Below are positions 59,975 to 64,000 of a stretch of 64,000 bases of DNA, in pieces; position 1 is the first letter of the stretch; each line of letters opens with the position of its first letter. The notes below the pieces were generated by a model, which saw nothing but the letters and a program-made list of their open reading frames with translations, was not told the DNA's origin and made no database searches. Source of the DNA: Oleiphilus messinensis (lineage in GTDB: Bacteria; Pseudomonadota; Gammaproteobacteria; Pseudomonadales; Oleiphilaceae). The stretch spans positions 3,046,766-3,110,765 of the forward strand of contig NZ_CP021425.1 in the NCBI RefSeq assembly GCF_002162375.1. The letters are read 5' to 3'. Made by a program: the position numbers and the translations under genes.

Positions 59975-60613
59975 TTAAATAAACTTCTCTTGGTGAAAAA
60001 CAACATTATGTCGCTCTTCCGCTTGATTCCCAAAGCATTCTGATCGTATTCGGGATACATTTGCGTAAGGAACGTCGATACGCCAGAGCGCTTTAAGCGG
60101 CATCTCGAGTACGTGATTCAAGATTACACGAATGGTTCCACCATGACACACCAGCAGCACCTTTTGCCCTTTGTGTTCTTCGATGATGTCTTGCCAACAG
60201 GACGTGACACGGGAGACGAAGTTGGGTAATGGTTCGCCTCCGGGTGGTGTACAGCTTAACGGATCTTTCCAGAATTGTTCGAGTACGCCGGGATAATTAT
60301 CGAGGACTTCACCTGTGGTTAAACCTTCCCACTCTCCGAATTCAATTTCCCGTAAATTCTGTGCGATTCTGAATGGTGTATCGAGTCGCGTAGCCAATGT
60401 TTCCCCGAATTGACGGCAGCGCAATAGCGGTGAACTGATAATTAAATCCCAGTCCCCTTGCTCTCCGACGGCTGAATGCATTTGCTGCCATCCGAGGTCT
60501 GAGAGCGGGTCATCCTGTGAGCCACGGAACTTTTGGCCACCTTGTGGCTCACCGTGGCGAATCAGGTCGATTCGGGTTTCGATATAATCAGTGCTAAAAC
60601 CAATGTTAGACAT
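59975..60613 (-). CDS. cobC: Alpha-ribazole phosphatase (histidine phosphatase family)
   Basis: About 212 residues from the ATG at 60613, which has CGGAG eight bases upstream; the upstream ORF extension to 60685 is dropped. The phosphohistidine motif is LIRHGEPQGG near 18-27, followed by LSDLGWQQM, the active-site Arg in SSPLLRCRQF, EIEFGEWEG and the second His in VCHGGTIRV. Between cobT and cobS it would remove the phosphate from alpha-ribazole-5'-phosphate or from adenosylcobalamin-5'-phosphate. Context makes CobC the best name among histidine phosphatases. Confidence 0.9.
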   Translation of the reverse strand: MSNIGFSTDYIETRIDLIRHGEPQGGQKFRGSQDDPLSDLGWQQMHSAVGEQGDWDLIISSPLLRCRQFGETLATRLDTPFRIAQNLREIEFGEWEGLTTGEVLDNYPGVLEQFWKDPLSCTPPGGEPLPNFVSRVTSCWQDIIEEHKGQKVLLVCHGGTIRVILNHVLEMPLKALWRIDVPYANVSRIRSECFGNQAEERHNVVFHQEKFI

Positions 60614-60635
60614 GGTGCTACTCCGGGTATTACGT

Positions 60636-61712
60636 TTATTTCTGATTGGAAACTGCAGCTTCTTCAAAAGTTGCCATTTCAGCATGTAGCGCCAATGCTG
60701 AGCGAATCACAGATATGGCCAGTGCTGCTCCGCTTCCTTCCCCTAAACGCATTTTCAGGTTCAACAACGGGTCTACGCCAAGATGCGCTAGCACGATCTG
60801 ATGCCCTTTTTCTTCAGATTGGTGGCTAAAAATGAGCCAGTCTCTAACGGCTGGATTGAGCTCGACTGCCACCAGAGCGGCAACGGTTGCAATGAAACCA
60901 TCAACCGCGGAAGGAATACCGGCCTGTGCGGCTGCAATGTAGGCCCCACACAATGCGGCAATTTCAAAACCGCCAACCTGTCTCAGTATTTCAAACGTGT
61001 TTAAATCGCTCTTTTGGCTTGATATTTTTATGCGTTGGATGGCCTGCTCGATAATTTTACATTTGTGGGCAATCCCTTGTTCTGCAAGCCCGGTACCCGC
61101 TCCGGTCAGTTGTGCGGGAGATACATCCAGGATCAGACTCGCTATTGCCGAGGCAGACGTGGTATTGGCGATACCCATCTCGCCACCGACAAACAAGGCC
61201 GTGCCAGGGGGAACAATATCCTGAATCATGCGGCGACCGGCATCCAGAGCGGAAAGACATTCACTCTCTGACATTGCGGGTTGAACCAGAAAATTTTGAG
61301 TACCCGATGCAATAGTGGCATCGATGAGGTTTTCCCCCTCAAAACCAAGAGGTGAAACAGTACCCACATTAACAATCCACAAATTGGCGTTTGCTTGCTT
61401 GGCAAGCACATTAATGGCAGCACCGCCATTAACAAAGTTACGAATCATCTCAACAGTAACCGCTTGCGGGAAGGCTGATACGCCTTCGTTTGCAATACCA
61501 TGGTCACCGGCAAATATGGCAATTGCCACTTCGTCACATTTCGGTTTGAGACAACCTTGCCAGGTCGCAAACTGCACCGCCAATTGTTCCAGGCGACCGA
61601 GTGCACCAGGTGGTTTGGTCAGCATGGCTTGATGTTCCAACGCTCGAGTGCGAATTTGCTGATCTAGTGCCGGGGGCGGCAGGCTATGCCAAGCCGAAGT
61701 GGTTAGGGTCAT
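60636..61712 (-). CDS. cobT: Nicotinate-nucleotide-dimethylbenzimidazole phosphoribosyltransferase
   Basis: A 358-residue enzyme attaching ribose-5-phosphate from nicotinate mononucleotide to dimethylbenzimidazole to give alpha-ribazole-5'-phosphate. Signatures: KPPGALGRLEQLAVQFATWQ, FAGDHGIANEGVSAFPQAVT, ALFVGGEMGIANTTSASAIA (catalytic-type Glu in GEMG) and SHQSEEKGH. It is the first gene of cobT-cobC-cobS; the upstream gap to the protease terminator is short and no cobalamin riboswitch fits in it. Confidence 0.95.
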   Translation of the reverse strand: MTLTTSAWHSLPPPALDQQIRTRALEHQAMLTKPPGALGRLEQLAVQFATWQGCLKPKCDEVAIAIFAGDHGIANEGVSAFPQAVTVEMIRNFVNGGAAINVLAKQANANLWIVNVGTVSPLGFEGENLIDATIASGTQNFLVQPAMSESECLSALDAGRRMIQDIVPPGTALFVGGEMGIANTTSASAIASLILDVSPAQLTGAGTGLAEQGIAHKCKIIEQAIQRIKISSQKSDLNTFEILRQVGGFEIAALCGAYIAAAQAGIPSAVDGFIATVAALVAVELNPAVRDWLIFSHQSEEKGHQIVLAHLGVDPLLNLKMRLGEGSGAALAISVIRSALALHAEMATFEEAAVSNQK

Positions 61713-61749
61713 TGAGCAGAAATTCCATATTTAGTGCGGTTCGAAAATG

Positions 61750-61787
61750 AAAAAAGCCATAGTAGAGCACTACTATGGCTTTTTTTC
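61750..61787 (-). terminator. Terminator after the serine protease
   Basis: Ten-bp perfect stem gccatagtag (61756-61765) / ctactatggc (61770-61779), with A-runs and T-runs on both sides (aaaaaa ... tttttt). It stops minus-strand transcription from the protease just before cobT, and works in both directions. Confidence 0.9.
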
Positions 61788-61791
61788 AAAC

Positions 61792-64000
61792 TCAGATTTC
61801 AGTTAGGGACAGGATATAATCACCGGTGCTCGCATGGCTACCGGTCACCCCGATAAAGACTGACACGGGACTAGATACGTTAATATTCTTGGCTGCGTTC
61901 AGTCCAACGCCGGAATTATCATCCGCAATATCATAGGTTACGCCAAGGAAGTCGAATAACTCGAAAGCCGGGTCTGCCAGTCCGGACGCCCCGCCGGCAT
62001 TTTCGACATCAATGCGATACGACCCGACATCAAGCGATACCAAAAACCAGTCTTCATCAAATTGTGTTTCAATGCTCCCTTGGACTTGCTGGCCAGCATT
62101 CAGACGCCCCTCGGTTAGCATGCCGCCTGCAAAGTCGTCGACAGGGATTGAATCAGGACTTTCAGCGCTAATGGTGTATGTCCCGGTTTCTTCGCTGCTC
62201 ACGACCAGAAAGTAAGTGCCACTGGACTTCGGTATATAACTTATTTTTTCATCTAAGCCATTACCGAGGTCATGATCATGGATGTTCAGTGGATGCCCCA
62301 ATCCATTGTAAATGTGTAGCACGGGATCAATCAGTGTACCACCACCGCTGCTTTGCCCCCTCACCTCAAACTCATATTGCTCTCCGGCGATGAGCTGAAC
62401 TTCTAACCAGTCCAGGTCGTCAACCGTATTTATGGTCCCGTTTCGGCTGATACCAAAATTCAGGACTGCACTACCGGGAAAGGCCATATCAAAGTAATCA
62501 TCATCAGCGTGTATCCCGCCCCAAAATAGATAGTCCCCCGTTTCGGCTGTGCTGAAACCCGATACTTCAGCATAAAATGTACCGTCATGATCCGGGTTTA
62601 TAAGCAAAACAGGAAAATTAAGTATGCCATCATCCATGGACATTAAAACGGTGCCATGTTCATCATAAATTGTTAGTACCGGATCGTGAAGTGGCGTTTC
62701 TCCCTTGTCCTCATCACCACTGCTCCAAACGGTAAGCAGATACGCGGTATTCGCATCCATTTCTAATCTGTACCAATCAGTATCTCCGGCGAAGTCAATT
62801 GTGTTTTTCATGGAGAAAAAAAGCGGGTTCAAATCGATGTTTGTAGTCGCGTTGCCGGGAACTTCCGAGTTTTCGATTTCCTCAACAAATATTTCGACTT
62901 CGTATAGACCGGTATCGGCTTCATTAAAACTGTATACATCAAAGTAATATACACCATACTCATCTGGCACAAAGACCAGTGATGCATCAGCCCCTTGACC
63001 GGAATCGTTGTCCCGTTTGAGCTCATTACCATTTTTATCCAGTATTCTGAACGCTGGATCCAGCAGATCGCCAGAATCCGAAGAGGCCCCCTTAACATTG
63101 ATCGTGTACTTGTATCCGGTATCCAGAATTTGCCGCCACCAATCATGGTCACCCGGGGTATTAATGGCTTCCCAGGGGTTCCGGCCATAGCCATCGTTTA
63201 TTAAAACACCTACTGCTGTGGTATTGTTATCCGGGTATCGGTCTCTCAGGAGTTCATTCTGAATGCCTGTAACACTTAAACGATAGCCTCCGGTTTCTTC
63301 ACCGTAGGCTTCTGCAGACAGAAAATATTGCCCCGATTCTGCCACGGTGAACTCGATCTGTGCATTCAACCCGGTACCATCGTCATCATCAGAAACCAGG
63401 AAGGTACCTGCGTCATTGTGCAGCGCAAGCCAGGGGTCTGACACGCCTGAAACACGGTTGTCTGCAGCGCCTTCAAGACTAAAACGGTAGCGTTGGTCTG
63501 ATGACAGATAAATCTGATACCAGTCCTTGTCACCGCCATGGTCTAATGTACCAAATATCTGTTCACCTACCGCAATTGCAGCCGAGGTAGAAATATTCGC
63601 GGGGATGTCGTCCTCGCCATTTTCGGGTGGCTCAGGATCGCCCTTCATGGCATAGATTGCATTGGCCAATGCCATTAAATCCAGTCGTTCATAACTTGCA
63701 AAGTCGTGGTTTACGTTGTCATCCTCATCATCACCGTCAAAAATACGCACCCCGGTTTCACGCATTAACTCTGTAAACTCGTCTATCGTCAAGCGACGGC
63801 CTAACTCTCTTTCCGCAAGTTGTTGCATGATCACCACAGTCCCGGCTACATAGGGCGCGGCCTGGCTGGTTCCTGTCATTCCGAGGACTCCACCTCCGGG
63901 GGCGGCTCCTTCAATCCATGCCCCTGGGGCGAAAATATCCATCACGGTGGTGCTACGTTGAGAAAAAGGGGTAATGCGGTCTGCTGCAGACTCAAACACC
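61792..64000 (-). CDS. Subtilisin-like (S8) serine peptidase, C-terminal part with five PPC-like domains
   Basis: The gene runs off the right edge, so the N-terminus and the Asp and His of the triad are missing; 735 residues are visible. GMTGTSQAAPYVAGTVVIMQ holds the nucleophile Ser of an S8 peptidase. After about residue 130, five tandem pre-peptidase C-terminal (PPC-like) beta domains follow: GDKDWYQIYL, GDHDWWRQIL, GDTDWYRLEM, DDLDWLEVQL and FDEDWFLVSL mark their first strands. Such domains bind carbohydrate or calcium. No PEP-CTERM signal at the end. The protein is likely secreted and acidic. It ends at a strong terminator before cobT. Confidence 0.92.
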   Translation of the reverse strand, partial: VFESAADRITPFSQRSTTVMDIFAPGAWIEGAAPGGGVLGMTGTSQAAPYVAGTVVIMQQLAERELGRRLTIDEFTELMRETGVRIFDGDDEDDNVNHDFASYERLDLMALANAIYAMKGDPEPPENGEDDIPANISTSAAIAVGEQIFGTLDHGGDKDWYQIYLSSDQRYRFSLEGAADNRVSGVSDPWLALHNDAGTFLVSDDDDGTGLNAQIEFTVAESGQYFLSAEAYGEETGGYRLSVTGIQNELLRDRYPDNNTTAVGVLINDGYGRNPWEAINTPGDHDWWRQILDTGYKYTINVKGASSDSGDLLDPAFRILDKNGNELKRDNDSGQGADASLVFVPDEYGVYYFDVYSFNEADTGLYEVEIFVEEIENSEVPGNATTNIDLNPLFFSMKNTIDFAGDTDWYRLEMDANTAYLLTVWSSGDEDKGETPLHDPVLTIYDEHGTVLMSMDDGILNFPVLLINPDHDGTFYAEVSGFSTAETGDYLFWGGIHADDDYFDMAFPGSAVLNFGISRNGTINTVDDLDWLEVQLIAGEQYEFEVRGQSSGGGTLIDPVLHIYNGLGHPLNIHDHDLGNGLDEKISYIPKSSGTYFLVVSSEETGTYTISAESPDSIPVDDFAGGMLTEGRLNAGQQVQGSIETQFDEDWFLVSLDVGSYRIDVENAGGASGLADPAFELFDFLGVTYDIADDNSGVGLNAAKNINVSSPVSVFIGVTGSHASTGDYILSLTEI

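Noticed and set aside
61713-61750. Cobalamin riboswitch before cobT
   Set aside because: Only about 38 bases lie between the protease terminator and cobT, far too short for the fold.

Overview
The window looks like chromosome from a marine-type gammaproteobacterium of moderate GC content, most likely near the Oceanospirillales/Pseudomonadales lipid and hydrocarbon degraders. This placement is an inference from gene content: an FNR regulator whose cysteine spacing matches E. coli FNR, PEP-CTERM/exosortase cargo proteins, OruR-type AraC regulators, Cus copper efflux genes, EntD-type phosphopantetheinyl transferase and cobT-cobC-cobS. No rRNA, tRNA, CRISPR array or intact insertion sequence was seen.

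Layout. 1-287 is the 3' end of a TPR gene resembling PrsT of the PEP-CTERM system. 421-4088 holds two divergent DAACS-type symporters, one translationally coupled to a periplasmic solute-binding protein. 4128-6121 carries two unknown genes and a TetR regulator, divergent from a ferritin-like di-iron protein plus Baeyer-Villiger-type monooxygenase operon (6328-8930). 8979-14445 has a PQQ-type sugar dehydrogenase, a DUF962 membrane protein, a 7TMR-DISM hybrid histidine kinase and a HupE/UreJ-like protein. 14529-17979 pairs a PEP-CTERM protein of cohesin-like pattern with a large secreted metallophosphoesterase ending in a dockerin-like domain. fnr and a NarL/NarX-like pair follow (18241-21667).

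21776-25640 is accessory: an SDR, a decaying islet of secreted proteins that looks like orphan toxin/immunity material (lipoprotein, ankyrin protein, two ORFs broken at homopolymer tracts), a GNAT remnant and a yefM-yoeB toxin-antitoxin pair. 25676-32689 is a catabolic cluster (aldehyde dehydrogenase, SDR, acetoacetate-decarboxylase-family protein, Old Yellow Enzyme-like reductase) with two AraC regulators. 32740-37168 has an amine/amino-acid oxidase, a YheT-like hydrolase, a short MscS channel and a Ca/Na antiporter. 37526-38374 is a second PEP-CTERM protein, behind a plausible sigma-54 promoter.

38530-49230 is a copper resistance island on the minus strand: a His-rich membrane protein, cusC, cusB with two fused CusF domains, cusF, cusA, a 40-aa ORF, a His/Met-rich cupredoxin lipoprotein, copA and a 26-aa membrane microprotein. 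Two promoters in the island share a TTGACTTGTGT start and a 19-bp spacer typical of MerR/CueR control. The rest has a phosphopantetheinyl transferase, a flavin-binding protein, a C39-like pseudoprotease, a 2OG-Fe oxygenase, an EF-hand lipoprotein, a PaaX-like regulator, a REC-GGDEF-EAL protein, a crotonase, an orphan tyrosine recombinase, a YheT hydrolase, cobS-cobC-cobT and a subtilisin-like protease with five PPC-like domains that runs off the right edge.

The strongest leads for something undescribed are the binding-protein-coupled DAACS transporter with a rewritten substrate/cation site, the adjacent cohesin-like/dockerin-like surface pair, the copper-island microproteins, and the ferritin-like/monooxygenase operon.
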